A DNA stretch of 64,000 nt, taken from Leptospira biflexa serovar Patoc strain 'Patoc 1 (Paris)'. Its GTDB lineage: Bacteria; Spirochaetota; Leptospiria; Leptospirales; Leptospiraceae. Position 1 is the first letter of the stretch, and every line of letters starts with the position of its first letter. The notes beneath the pieces are model-generated. The model saw only the letters and a list, made by a program, of their open reading frames with translations. It had not been told where the DNA came from and did no database searches. A program made the position numbers and the translations under genes. The DNA is taken from the NCBI RefSeq assembly GCF_000017685.1, contig NC_010602.1:2435501-2499500 (forward strand). The letters run 5' to 3'. Shown here piece by piece: positions 1 through 7,445 of this stretch.

Positions 1-493
1 ATAAAACATAATGGTTGGGGTAGACTACCAAAAAGACGAGTGCGATACTTGGACCCAAAACAGCGCCTAAGGTATCAAAGGAACGGTGAAATCCAAAAAT
101 TTGCGCTTTTGTAGTAGATGTTGCTTCTTCTGATAAAAGGGCATCCCTTGCACCAGTGCGAACACCTTTACCCATCCGATCTAATGTGCGAGCAAAAAGT
201 ACAATCCCTGGCAATTGACTCATTACTAACAAAGGTTTGGAGATCGAACTAAGAAAGTAACCAAGTCGCACAAAAGGAACCCTCCTCCCATGCAAATCAG
301 ATAGATTACCAAAATATCCCTTACTATAGCCTGCAATCAACTCGGCAATTCCTTCCAAAAATCCAATGAATATTACCGAATACTCAATCGACCGAAGGTA
401 AATCGGAAGAATCGGATATAACATCTCACTTGCGATATCTGTAAATAGACTGACAAGGGAAAGGATCAAAACGGTTTTAGAAATTGTTTTCAT
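1..493 (-). CDS. MFS transporter, N-terminal part (cut by window edge)
   Basis: The minus strand from 493 down to base 1 is open for 164 codons, starting MKTISKTVLILSLVSLF, and runs off the window, so only the N-terminal half is visible. It has hydrophobic helices, an early loop with LSDLHGRRVPF (the helix 2-3 loop signature of the major facilitator superfamily) and later DRMGKGVRTGARDALL, a signature of one bacterial MFS subgroup of unknown substrate. The product is an inner-membrane secondary transporter; substrate cannot be told. No strong ribosome binding site is visible before the ATG. It lies downstream of the P83/100 gene on the same strand, 176 bases away. Confidence 0.8.
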   Translation of the reverse strand, partial: MKTISKTVLILSLVSLFTDIASEMLYPILPIYLRSIEYSVIFIGFLEGIAELIAGYSKGYFGNLSDLHGRRVPFVRLGYFLSSISKPLLVMSQLPGIVLFARTLDRMGKGVRTGARDALLSEEATSTTKAQIFGFHRSFDTLGAVLGPSIALVFLVVYPNHYVL

Positions 494-620
494 TGGATCG
501 AGAGACCATAGTCCAAACTGATCTTAGGTGGGGGTAAAAATACCACTCTTTCTAATGGGCAGAACAATGGTTTAGTGGGACAACATCTTTTTGAAAACAA
601 GGGATCATTTGAATAAGAAT

Positions 621-668
621 CCACCGCCCAACTTCTGAACGGTGGTTGAGTCCGAGAAACCACCGCCC
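621..668. repeat. CCACCG/CGGTGG alternating inverted repeats downstream of P83/100 gene
   Basis: CCACCGCCC occurs at 621-629 and again at 660-668, with its complement CGGTGG at 640-645 between them. The middle copy can pair with either side. The stronger hairpin is CGGTGGTT (640-647) with AACCACCG (658-665). It lies just after the stop of the P83/100 gene on the minus strand. No T-run follows, so it is not a classical terminator; it may be a transcript 3' end structure or an attenuator before the MFS gene. Confidence 0.5.
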
Positions 669-669
669 C

Positions 670-2349
670 TTACGGAGCGATAGTTTTCAGTAAACTTAAG
701 TCTTCTTTTTTGAAGACTTTGATTGTGGTTTTGTCCCCTTCTTTCGGTTTTCCAGTGACATAGATTTTATCCCCAAAGAATGTGAGTTCCGAGTTTTCTT
801 CAACTGGCTCTTCTGTCCTTTTTTCAAAGGTTAGGTCTGATTTAAATCGTGCGACATGGTATTTGTCTTTTACCTTTTCAATCACGTAGATTTTATCTTC
901 CCGATTGATCATCGGTGTTCGCCAGAAAATATCTGCCGATTCACTTGTTTTTTTCACGCCTAATTTGTCTGGATCAAGTAAGACCAATTTGTGTTTTCGG
1001 GTTTCGATTTTTTCTCCATCGTAACCTAATACAAGTACCCCTTGGTTTGCAATTTCCTTAAATTCCTTTGAACAGATGTTATTGTAAGGACTTTTGAATA
1101 AAGCATCATCTTTTGCTGGATCAATGGCCCAAAGTTCGTTGGAATAATGTCCATCCGTATCATATTTAATGAACTTCATAAAAAGGATTTTGTTATTCAC
1201 AACATTATCACTTTGTTCTTCTTTTTTCTTGAGTTCTTCTTTGGTTTGCGCGAGTTCCGTTTTTAATTCTTCGACTTTGGCCTCAACCTTTTGGACCGCA
1301 TCTTCTTTTTTCGCACCATCACCTGAGGTAGTCGTTCCAGTCCTTGCCTCTTCTTTTTTGGCAATTTGTTCTTCTTTTTTACTCAACTCTTCTTTTTTGG
1401 CTTCAACTGCCTGAGTCTTTTGATCAGTTTCTTTTTTGTCTTGTTCGATCTTTTTGATTTCTTCTGCTTTTTTATCGATTTCGGTTTTGTTTTTCACCGG
1501 ATCTTTTTTCAGTTCATTTAAGCTTGCGACTGCTTCTGCTTCTTGTTTTTTCAGAGCATCCTTTTTGTCTTGGAGTTCTTTTCCTTCTTTGGACACTTCG
1601 TCTTTTTTATCTTGCAATACCTTCTTTTCTTCTTTCAGTTTATCGGTTTGCAACTTGTCCATTTTTTTGGCTTCGTCTTCCATCTTTTGTTTGGTGGCCG
1701 GATCTTTTTCTTTATCCTTCACCGTACGATTCACATCTTTTTCCAACTCATCCGTGGTAACATCTTTTCCACTGTCTTTTAAGATGTTCCCTTCGATGGG
1801 AATGATGATTTGAGTTTTGCCTGGCCAATTTTTATAAACAGTATCAATCCCTAGTTTATCAGGGGATGTAGCAGCTGTTACGCCCGCGGTGTATTTTTTT
1901 CCAAAAAATTTCGCGTCTTTACGATGTGTGGCATTGTAATAGAGAATGTACTGCGCCAATGTCTCTGCATTGCCAGCTTTGTATTGGAAAGATGTTTCGA
2001 TGTAAGAGGCAAGGATCCTCGCAATGGAATTGACGTGATCAAAACTTTGAGTTTCCGAGAGAGAAAGGATGTCTGCACCCAATTTCCCATCAGGACCTGG
2101 GAGGATACGCTCAATTTTGACACCATCGACACTGGCCGTATTTTCCTTGGACAGAGTTTCAGCGAGTTTTTTACCAGTTTCAGTATTCTCTTGGATGATG
2201 TCATCAGAGGCCTTCCGTAAGGAACGGTTGATGAATTCAATTTTTTTGGCACCCTTGATTTCGGATTCACCGAGAGGGGCTTTGGATTGGGCTGTCAGAG
2301 AAAAACCGACAACAATTAGGCATAAGATGATGGAACGAGAGATTCTCAT
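670..2349 (-). CDS. P83/100 antigen family protein, secreted, coiled coil
   Basis: A 559-residue protein with a signal peptide (MRISRSIILCLIVVGFSLTAQS). The N-terminal third carries the pattern seen in Borrelia P83/100: a region about arrays of sites ending in YNATHRKDAKFFGKKY, then the PGKTQIIIPIEGN block and TTDELEKDVNR. Residues about 215-380 are an almost pure Lys/Glu/Asp/Gln coiled coil. The C-terminal part (about 390-559) looks like a globular beta-rich domain. The family consists of exported spirochaetal proteins of unclear function. The start is well supported by GAGGAAAC six bases before the ATG. It is divergent from serC, with about 120 bases between. The Lys/Glu coil produces long spurious antisense reading frames. 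Family call is from remembered motif similarity. Confidence 0.75.
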   Translation of the reverse strand: MRISRSIILCLIVVGFSLTAQSKAPLGESEIKGAKKIEFINRSLRKASDDIIQENTETGKKLAETLSKENTASVDGVKIERILPGPDGKLGADILSLSETQSFDHVNSIARILASYIETSFQYKAGNAETLAQYILYYNATHRKDAKFFGKKYTAGVTAATSPDKLGIDTVYKNWPGKTQIIIPIEGNILKDSGKDVTTDELEKDVNRTVKDKEKDPATKQKMEDEAKKMDKLQTDKLKEEKKVLQDKKDEVSKEGKELQDKKDALKKQEAEAVASLNELKKDPVKNKTEIDKKAEEIKKIEQDKKETDQKTQAVEAKKEELSKKEEQIAKKEEARTGTTTSGDGAKKEDAVQKVEAKVEELKTELAQTKEELKKKEEQSDNVVNNKILFMKFIKYDTDGHYSNELWAIDPAKDDALFKSPYNNICSKEFKEIANQGVLVLGYDGEKIETRKHKLVLLDPDKLGVKKTSESADIFWRTPMINREDKIYVIEKVKDKYHVARFKSDLTFEKRTEEPVEENSELTFFGDKIYVTGKPKEGDKTTIKVFKKEDLSLLKTIAP

Positions 2350-2471
2350 TGTTTCCTCACGAAATTAGGTTTCAGATGCCCACAAGATTAACAACCTTTC
2401 CGATTCTGCAAAGCAAGTTTTCGAATAAAAATCTATTTACCAGGGGGGAGATTTTAAAATTCTGTGGGAGA

Positions 2472-3569
2472 ATGCCTACGTTTACACACAGAATCTACAA
2501 TTTTAATGCAGGTCCCGCCATGTTACCCACCGAGGTCATGGAGGAAGCGAAGAGTGAGTTCCTCAATTTTAGGGGAACTGGTATGTCTGTCATGGAAATG
2601 AGCCACAGAGAAAAACATTTCCAATCCATTTTGGACGAATCCATCTCAGACCTTCGGGAACTTTTAAATTTACCATCTCGTTATGCGGTAGTTTATTTCC
2701 CTGGTGGAGCCACATTACAATTTTCTGCCATCCCTTTTAATTATTTATCATCTGGAGATTCTTGTGACTTTGCCCTAACAGGCGTTTGGGCAAAGAAAGC
2801 CTTTGAAGAAGCAAAAAAATTCTATCCCAATGTAAAATCAATTTTTAATGGAGCAGATTCCAAGTATATGGAACTTCCCACCATCACTGATGAATCAGTC
2901 AACGATGGAGCCAAATATATGTACATCACTTCCAATAACACCATTTATGGAACAAGGTACAAAACATTTCCGAAACTAAAAAAAGCGCCACTGATTGCTG
3001 ATATGACAAGTGAACTTCTCAGTCGGAAGCTACCGATCGAAGATTTTTCAGTGATTTTTGCTGGGGCTCAAAAAAACATAGGCCCCTCAGGCCTAACTCT
3101 TGTGATTTATGATAAGGAAAAATTACCCGAGGTTTCCCATCCCATTCCCAATTTGATGAACTTTGCTTTGATGGAAAAAAATGGATCTCTTTACAATACA
3201 CCTCCCACTTACTCAATCTACATTGCGGGTTTGGTTTTTAAATACCTAAAACGGAAAGGTGGATTAGCGGTGATGGAGGAAACAAACGAAAGAAAGGCAA
3301 AAAAATTGTATGATGCCATTGATTCTTCCTCTCTTTTTTATGCACCAGTACCTGTACCATTCCGTTCCGCAATGAATGTTGTCTTCCGTAGCCATAATGA
3401 TGGTTTGGATTCAAAATTTTTGTCTCTTGCCGAAGAACAAGGATTTGCTGGTTTGAAAGGATATAGAGAAGTAGGTGGGTTTAGAGCCAGTATCTACAAT
3501 GCGATGCCAGAAGAAGGTGTGGATGCTCTCATTTCATTTATGAAAGAATTTGAAAGGTCCAATGGTTAA
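2472..3569 (+). CDS. serC: Phosphoserine aminotransferase
   Basis: Predicted 365-residue pyridoxal-phosphate enzyme converting 3-phosphohydroxypyruvate and glutamate to phosphoserine and 2-oxoglutarate in serine synthesis; family members also serve pyridoxine synthesis. It opens with YNFNAGPAMLP, typical of SerC, has GGATLQF for the phosphate-binding loop and FAGAQKNIGPSG around the Schiff-base lysine, and ends with GFRASIYNAMPEEGV. An in-frame upstream ATG at 2349 exists, but the family N-terminus fits the ATG at 2472. The length is normal (about 360). The next gene starts inside its last codons, suggesting one transcript with the following three genes. Confidence 0.95.
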   Translation: MPTFTHRIYNFNAGPAMLPTEVMEEAKSEFLNFRGTGMSVMEMSHREKHFQSILDESISDLRELLNLPSRYAVVYFPGGATLQFSAIPFNYLSSGDSCDFALTGVWAKKAFEEAKKFYPNVKSIFNGADSKYMELPTITDESVNDGAKYMYITSNNTIYGTRYKTFPKLKKAPLIADMTSELLSRKLPIEDFSVIFAGAQKNIGPSGLTLVIYDKEKLPEVSHPIPNLMNFALMEKNGSLYNTPPTYSIYIAGLVFKYLKRKGGLAVMEETNERKAKKLYDAIDSSSLFYAPVPVPFRSAMNVVFRSHNDGLDSKFLSLAEEQGFAGLKGYREVGGFRASIYNAMPEEGVDALISFMKEFERSNG

Positions 3570-4200
3570 ACCATCGTTTCCATTCCTAATTGGCTTAATT
3601 GTCACAGGGATTCATTCTCATTCTGTTTGGATCCCAGAAGGTAACTTTGCTTGGGAAGTTGCGAACAAATGTTATATGGTCTTAAAAACGGAGATCCCAC
3701 CCAAAGCCATAAGTCCTGATGTACAAAATTTGGACCGGGCCAAAATGGCAGCTTATGGAAGGGAATCAGCGGAATTACGACTCTCTTCTCTGGATTGTAT
3801 CCGAGAAAATATCCAAACCACAGATTCAGATTCAAATTTAGCAGAGATGCTAAAACCCTCCCTACTCTCTGGATTCCAATTGGAAGAATCTTTTTTCCTA
3901 TCGGAATGGAGGATTTTACTTACTGATAATCGGCCATACCCTCTCACACCAAGTGAAATAGGACTCGCTAAACAATGGTTAGAATCACGAAATGAGATCA
4001 AACAAGAGATTTTTTCGCTCACTTTAGAATACCTATCAGAAAAAAATCACATTTCCAAACGAGAACGGTATCTAGACTTATTGACTGGATATTATGGAAG
4101 TATGCTCCGAGAAAGGGATAAATTTTTGCTCTCCCTCTCCGTGGAAAGTTATGCGTCATACACCGAAGCCCTAAAACTAAGAAAGGAAAAATCCGAATGA
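3562..4200 (+). CDS. Secreted protein of unknown function
   Basis: I do not recognise this 212-residue protein. It begins MVKPSFPFLIGLIVTGIHSH, a likely signal peptide with no lipobox cysteine, so it is probably periplasmic. The rest is mostly helical and charged, with two cysteines (KCYMV and LDCIREN) that could pair. The ATG at 3562 follows GAAAGG with good spacing and overlaps the last codons of serC; an ATG at 3550 is also possible. Its stop overlaps the rpiB start (ATGA), so it sits inside a serC-rpiB transcript. No function can be assigned. Confidence 0.75.
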   Translation: MVKPSFPFLIGLIVTGIHSHSVWIPEGNFAWEVANKCYMVLKTEIPPKAISPDVQNLDRAKMAAYGRESAELRLSSLDCIRENIQTTDSDSNLAEMLKPSLLSGFQLEESFFLSEWRILLTDNRPYPLTPSEIGLAKQWLESRNEIKQEIFSLTLEYLSEKNHISKRERYLDLLTGYYGSMLRERDKFLLSLSVESYASYTEALKLRKEKSE

Positions 4201-4634
4201 AAGAAAAAATTGGAATCGCCACTGATCATGGAGGATTTGCTCTGAAAGAATTCCTCAGGAAAAGTCTCGAGGAAACGTATGAAATGGTCGATTACGGTAC
4301 TAAGAGCGAAGAGTCCGTCGACTACCCAACCATCATTGGAGATGCCTGCCGAAAGGTACTCTCAAATGAAGTCCCACGACTCATCGCTCTCTGCGGAACG
4401 GGCATTGGAGCTTCCATTGCGGCGAACCGAATGAAAGGCATTCGAGCGGCCCTTTGCCATGATGAGTTTACGGCAGAAATGTCGAGACGCCATAACAATG
4501 CCAATGTGTTGGTTTTAGGGGGAAGAGTTCTTGGAACGGATTTAGCTCTGAGAATTGTGAAAAAATGGATCGAAACAGATTTCGAAGGTGGACGCCACCA
4601 AAAACGATTGGGTCTTATCGAAGAACAGTCTTAA
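4197..4634 (+). CDS. rpiB: Ribose-5-phosphate isomerase B
   Basis: A 145-residue cytoplasmic isomerase of the RpiB/LacAB family interconverting ribose 5-phosphate and ribulose 5-phosphate. Visible motifs are GIATDHGGFALK near the N-terminus (substrate Asp-His), the LCGTGIGASIAANR loop carrying the catalytic cysteine, and SRRHNNANVLVLGGR. The length is typical. ATGA overlap with the preceding gene indicates translational coupling. The next gene starts 70 bases before the end of rpiB in another frame. Confidence 0.95.
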   Translation: MKEKIGIATDHGGFALKEFLRKSLEETYEMVDYGTKSEESVDYPTIIGDACRKVLSNEVPRLIALCGTGIGASIAANRMKGIRAALCHDEFTAEMSRRHNNANVLVLGGRVLGTDLALRIVKKWIETDFEGGRHQKRLGLIEEQS

Positions 4635-6295
4635 TCTCTCTTTGTTTCCTTTTTGGTGGCTCCTCTCTTTTATCATGGGAAGTTCCCAAAAAGGAAACCC
4701 TCAACCTTAGCCTTTGGAAAAAAATTGGCGTCGTAGAGCACAAAGAACCTGGTAAAAAAAATACCCTCAAACCCAAGGAAAATACTCCCAATACAGGAGA
4801 ATTGTTTTTTGATTTTGAAGGGGAACCAAGTGAACCATACCTTTCCGAATCAGGAATTCCCTTCCCTTCCAAATCCATATCCGTTGTTTCTTCTTCTTAT
4901 TTAGAGGATCGTAACACTCATTTTTTTGGAAAAAAATCCGCATACTTTTCGGGTAGAAGGAATCAAATCCACCTTTCCGTCTCTGGAAATTCGCTTTTTG
5001 GCACCCACCCAGATCCGTTTAGCATTTCCATTCCCTTATACATTGGGGAACAAGGAGCAAGTTCTGTCATTTTGGACCGCACCGTTTATGTGAAAGGTAA
5101 AAAATACGGCATTTCACTCGAGTTAAACGATGGAAAACCAACTCTTTACGTGAATCACTTATTACAAAAAACAGAATTTAGAACTGTTAGTTTTGTATTA
5201 GAGTCCCCTGTAAAAATCAAACGAAAGACCTGGGAAGTAATCTCCATATATTTTGATACGCTAAATCATCGTTATGTGCTATATCAAAATGGAATCGAAA
5301 CGGCAGAGTATGAAAATAAACAAGCAGATACCATTGGTTTTGGATTTCCAGAAAATGATTCTACACCACTCATTCTTGGAAAATCCTATTACGGAAATTT
5401 AGATGGTTTCCATATTCATAAAGGCGAACCTGAAATCTCTTATACCAAATTTGAATCTGTTCGATATGACGATGATACAAAAATTGGTTATATGGAGGGA
5501 AGCACTGCCATCTCTCCTATCTTAGAAACTAAATATAGTAATTCTACCTTACAACAAATCCAATGGAAAATTGATGAACCCAAGGATACGATGATTACAT
5601 TGTACTTTCGTGGTTCCAATCAAAAATTCAATGAATCAAGTTCTCTCGCTTGGACAAGAGTTCATTCCTTCACGAACGATTTACCCAAACATCGATTTAA
5701 GTATTACCAATGGAAGGTTTGGTTTCGGCCTGATCCAACGGGAAGAACAGTTCCCAATTTACAAACACTTAGCTTTGATTATATCGAACAATCTCCACCC
5801 GATGTCCCTACTCTTTTTCGATTGGATCCAAACACATCCAAAAACAAAATGGTTTGTTTTCTCTGGAATTCCAATCACGAAAAGGAAGTTCAGAACGGTG
5901 GAGGTTATATCATCCATTATGGTTTACTTCCCAATCGAATGGTTGGTTCCGTTTTCGTAAAAAAAGACAAAGAACACCAACTGAAAAAAATTGATGGTAA
6001 TGAAGAAGGTAGTGGATTTCGCAACAAACGTTTTTGTGTAGATGAAGACACATTAGTGACAAATATTTACATTCCAGAAGGGCAACTAGAGTCTCCCTCT
6101 GACAGAAATTTGGCAGACCAAGTGGACATCTCCAAAAAAGAAAAAAGAGGGCTATTATTCCAACCGGGTCTCACCTATTACTTTAGAATTTCAGCTTACA
6201 ACCGTTATTTGAATGAATGGGATTCGAAAGACCAAAGAAGCCCACTTTCTGCCCCAATTTCATTTAGTTTCCCCAAAGAAATTTCTGACCTTTAG
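4565..6295 (+). CDS. Secreted LamG-like/Fn3-like domain protein
   Basis: A 576-residue exported protein. The first about 40 residues hold an arginine-rich n-region and a hydrophobic stretch (TVLISLCFLFGGSSLLSW), a signal peptide. Residues about 80-285 resemble a concanavalin/LamG fold: FDFEGE opening, SVSGNSLFG, then ISIYFDTLNHRYVLYQNG and LDGFHIHKGE. Residues about 310-410 and 415-570 look like Fn3-type beta sandwiches (for example GLTYYFRISAYNRY). The start lies 70 bases inside rpiB; I see no later in-frame start that keeps the signal peptide, so the overlap is probably real. The 3' end overlaps the convergent PIN-like gene by 36 bases. Exact ligand and role unknown. Confidence 0.75.
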   Translation: MDRNRFRRWTPPKTIGSYRRTVLISLCFLFGGSSLLSWEVPKKETLNLSLWKKIGVVEHKEPGKKNTLKPKENTPNTGELFFDFEGEPSEPYLSESGIPFPSKSISVVSSSYLEDRNTHFFGKKSAYFSGRRNQIHLSVSGNSLFGTHPDPFSISIPLYIGEQGASSVILDRTVYVKGKKYGISLELNDGKPTLYVNHLLQKTEFRTVSFVLESPVKIKRKTWEVISIYFDTLNHRYVLYQNGIETAEYENKQADTIGFGFPENDSTPLILGKSYYGNLDGFHIHKGEPEISYTKFESVRYDDDTKIGYMEGSTAISPILETKYSNSTLQQIQWKIDEPKDTMITLYFRGSNQKFNESSSLAWTRVHSFTNDLPKHRFKYYQWKVWFRPDPTGRTVPNLQTLSFDYIEQSPPDVPTLFRLDPNTSKNKMVCFLWNSNHEKEVQNGGGYIIHYGLLPNRMVGSVFVKKDKEHQLKKIDGNEEGSGFRNKRFCVDEDTLVTNIYIPEGQLESPSDRNLADQVDISKKEKRGLLFQPGLTYYFRISAYNRYLNEWDSKDQRSPLSAPISFSFPKEISDL

Positions 6296-6649
6296 CAGGT
6301 GGTGCATCACCATATCCTCTTTTGAATTTTGGTAAAATAAATCCATTCCTTGGTTGAGGGCGATCACTTGCTCTAAACCAAGCCCTTCACCCAGTAATAA
6401 GTCTGACCGAATCTCTTCCATTGATAGATCAAAAATGGAATCAACCAAATCTTCAACATTCCTTAGGATCATAGTTTTTTTTTCGGTGTCGATGGTACCT
6501 AATTTGGAAAATAACAGATGAATTGTATAGGTTGATGTATAAAATCGAGTATTGGAATCGATGGAATCCAGAAGTAAGTTCTTAATGTTTTCTTTTCCTT
6601 CGGAATGAATGAGAGAATATAAAAAATTGGAAGATAAATATACTTTCAA
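6260..6649 (-). CDS. PIN-like domain protein, putative toxin with altered active site
   Basis: A 129-residue protein whose layout resembles a PIN-domain toxin: beta strand then helix at the N-terminus (MKVYLSSNFLYSLI where PIN proteins have LDTNVL), then TSTYTIHLLF where they usually have ISxxTLAEL. The first acidic residue is thus Ser and the conserved Glu is His, so catalysis by the normal PIN mechanism is doubtful. It overlaps by 4 bases the end of a small ribbon-helix-helix gene, the usual antitoxin-toxin order. It may be an inactive or diverged toxin. The 3' end overlaps the convergent LamG-like gene. Family assignment is moderate. Confidence 0.5.
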   Translation of the reverse strand: MKVYLSSNFLYSLIHSEGKENIKNLLLDSIDSNTRFYTSTYTIHLLFSKLGTIDTEKKTMILRNVEDLVDSIFDLSMEEIRSDLLLGEGLGLEQVIALNQGMDLFYQNSKEDMVMHHLLKVRNFFGETK

Positions 6650-6837
6650 GGAAGGATCTCCGTGAGATTCTGGATCGCCTTCCTTCTGAGTAATTCCGAT
6701 TTTTGGATGATTTCATTTTTTAACGCCAAACGAATCAGTTCTCCTTGTGAAATCCCCCTTCGTGTGGCTTCGTTCTTTAACAAAATTTGTTCTTCTTCAG
6801 AAAGTAAAATCTGAAATCGTTTGTCTATTTTTGCCAT
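6646..6837 (-). CDS. Ribbon-helix-helix (CopG-like) antitoxin-type regulator
   Basis: A 63-residue protein. KRFQILLSEEEQILLKNEATRRG gives the beta strand and helix A, and GISQGELIRLALKNEI the second helix of a ribbon-helix-helix DNA-binding fold. Such proteins bind DNA as dimers and often repress their own toxin operon. The ATG overlaps the TAA of the upstream TPR gene (TAATG), and the 3' end overlaps the PIN-like gene, so the three genes are probably cotranscribed with no promoter of their own visible. Confidence 0.7.
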   Translation of the reverse strand: MAKIDKRFQILLSEEEQILLKNEATRRGISQGELIRLALKNEIIQKSELLRRKAIQNLTEILP

Positions 6838-7445
6838 TAGTCTTCTTCTTCCAATTCCTTTTCGGCTTTTTCATATTTTCGCCAATACAAACTCGCATCC
6901 TTCCATTGACCGAGCGATTCATATAATGATGCCACATTATAATAGGACTCCGTTAATCGATAATCCAGTTTCACTGCTTTCAAAAATAGTTTGATCGACT
7001 TTTCTTTGTTATCCGAAAACCATTCGCTAAATGCCCAAAGATAATACCAACGACCTAAATTCGGATCCCTTGGCCTCACTTTCTCCAAATGTAAAACATT
7101 TTCTTGGAAAAGTTTAGAAGCTAAATTATAGTTTTTTTGAATGATTTTTGCTTTATTAATTCGATCTTCGGCAGGCTCATTTGGTTTTGGAACTGACAAA
7201 TCGTTTCGATACAAAAGTGCTTTTGCATACAATAACTTAAAATACAGTTCGTTTTGACTCAGCTCTAAATAACGTTCCAAATAAGGAATGGAACTTGTTT
7301 CTTCATCAACTTTGTGCAAACCATAAATTTGTTTTTTTAAGGCGCTGGTTTCTTCTTTTTTTTTACTTCCGCCTGCAAACAAAAAACTGGCAGATACCAA
7401 ATAAACAAAAAAGAATTTAGAAATATAAATAATAGTTTTGTCCAT
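6837..7445 (-). CDS. Secreted TPR protein
   Basis: A 202-residue protein starting with a signal peptide (IYISKFFFVYLVSASFLFAGG) followed by a Lys/Glu patch. The C-terminal half shows tetratricopeptide-type helices: WYYLWAFSEWFSDNKEKSIKLFLKAVKLD and ESYYNVASLYESLGQWKDASLYW. Function is probably protein-protein binding in the periplasm. It overlaps the upstream large membrane protein gene by 29 bases, so the two are likely made together. Confidence 0.7.
   Translation of the reverse strand: MDKTIIYISKFFFVYLVSASFLFAGGSKKKEETSALKKQIYGLHKVDEETSSIPYLERYLELSQNELYFKLLYAKALLYRNDLSVPKPNEPAEDRINKAKIIQKNYNLASKLFQENVLHLEKVRPRDPNLGRWYYLWAFSEWFSDNKEKSIKLFLKAVKLDYRLTESYYNVASLYESLGQWKDASLYWRKYEKAEKELEEED

Noticed and set aside
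1169..1813. Several plus-strand frames rich in Ser/Phe/Leu
   Set aside because: They are antisense to the Lys/Glu coiled coil of the P83/100 gene and arise from AAA/GAA codon runs.
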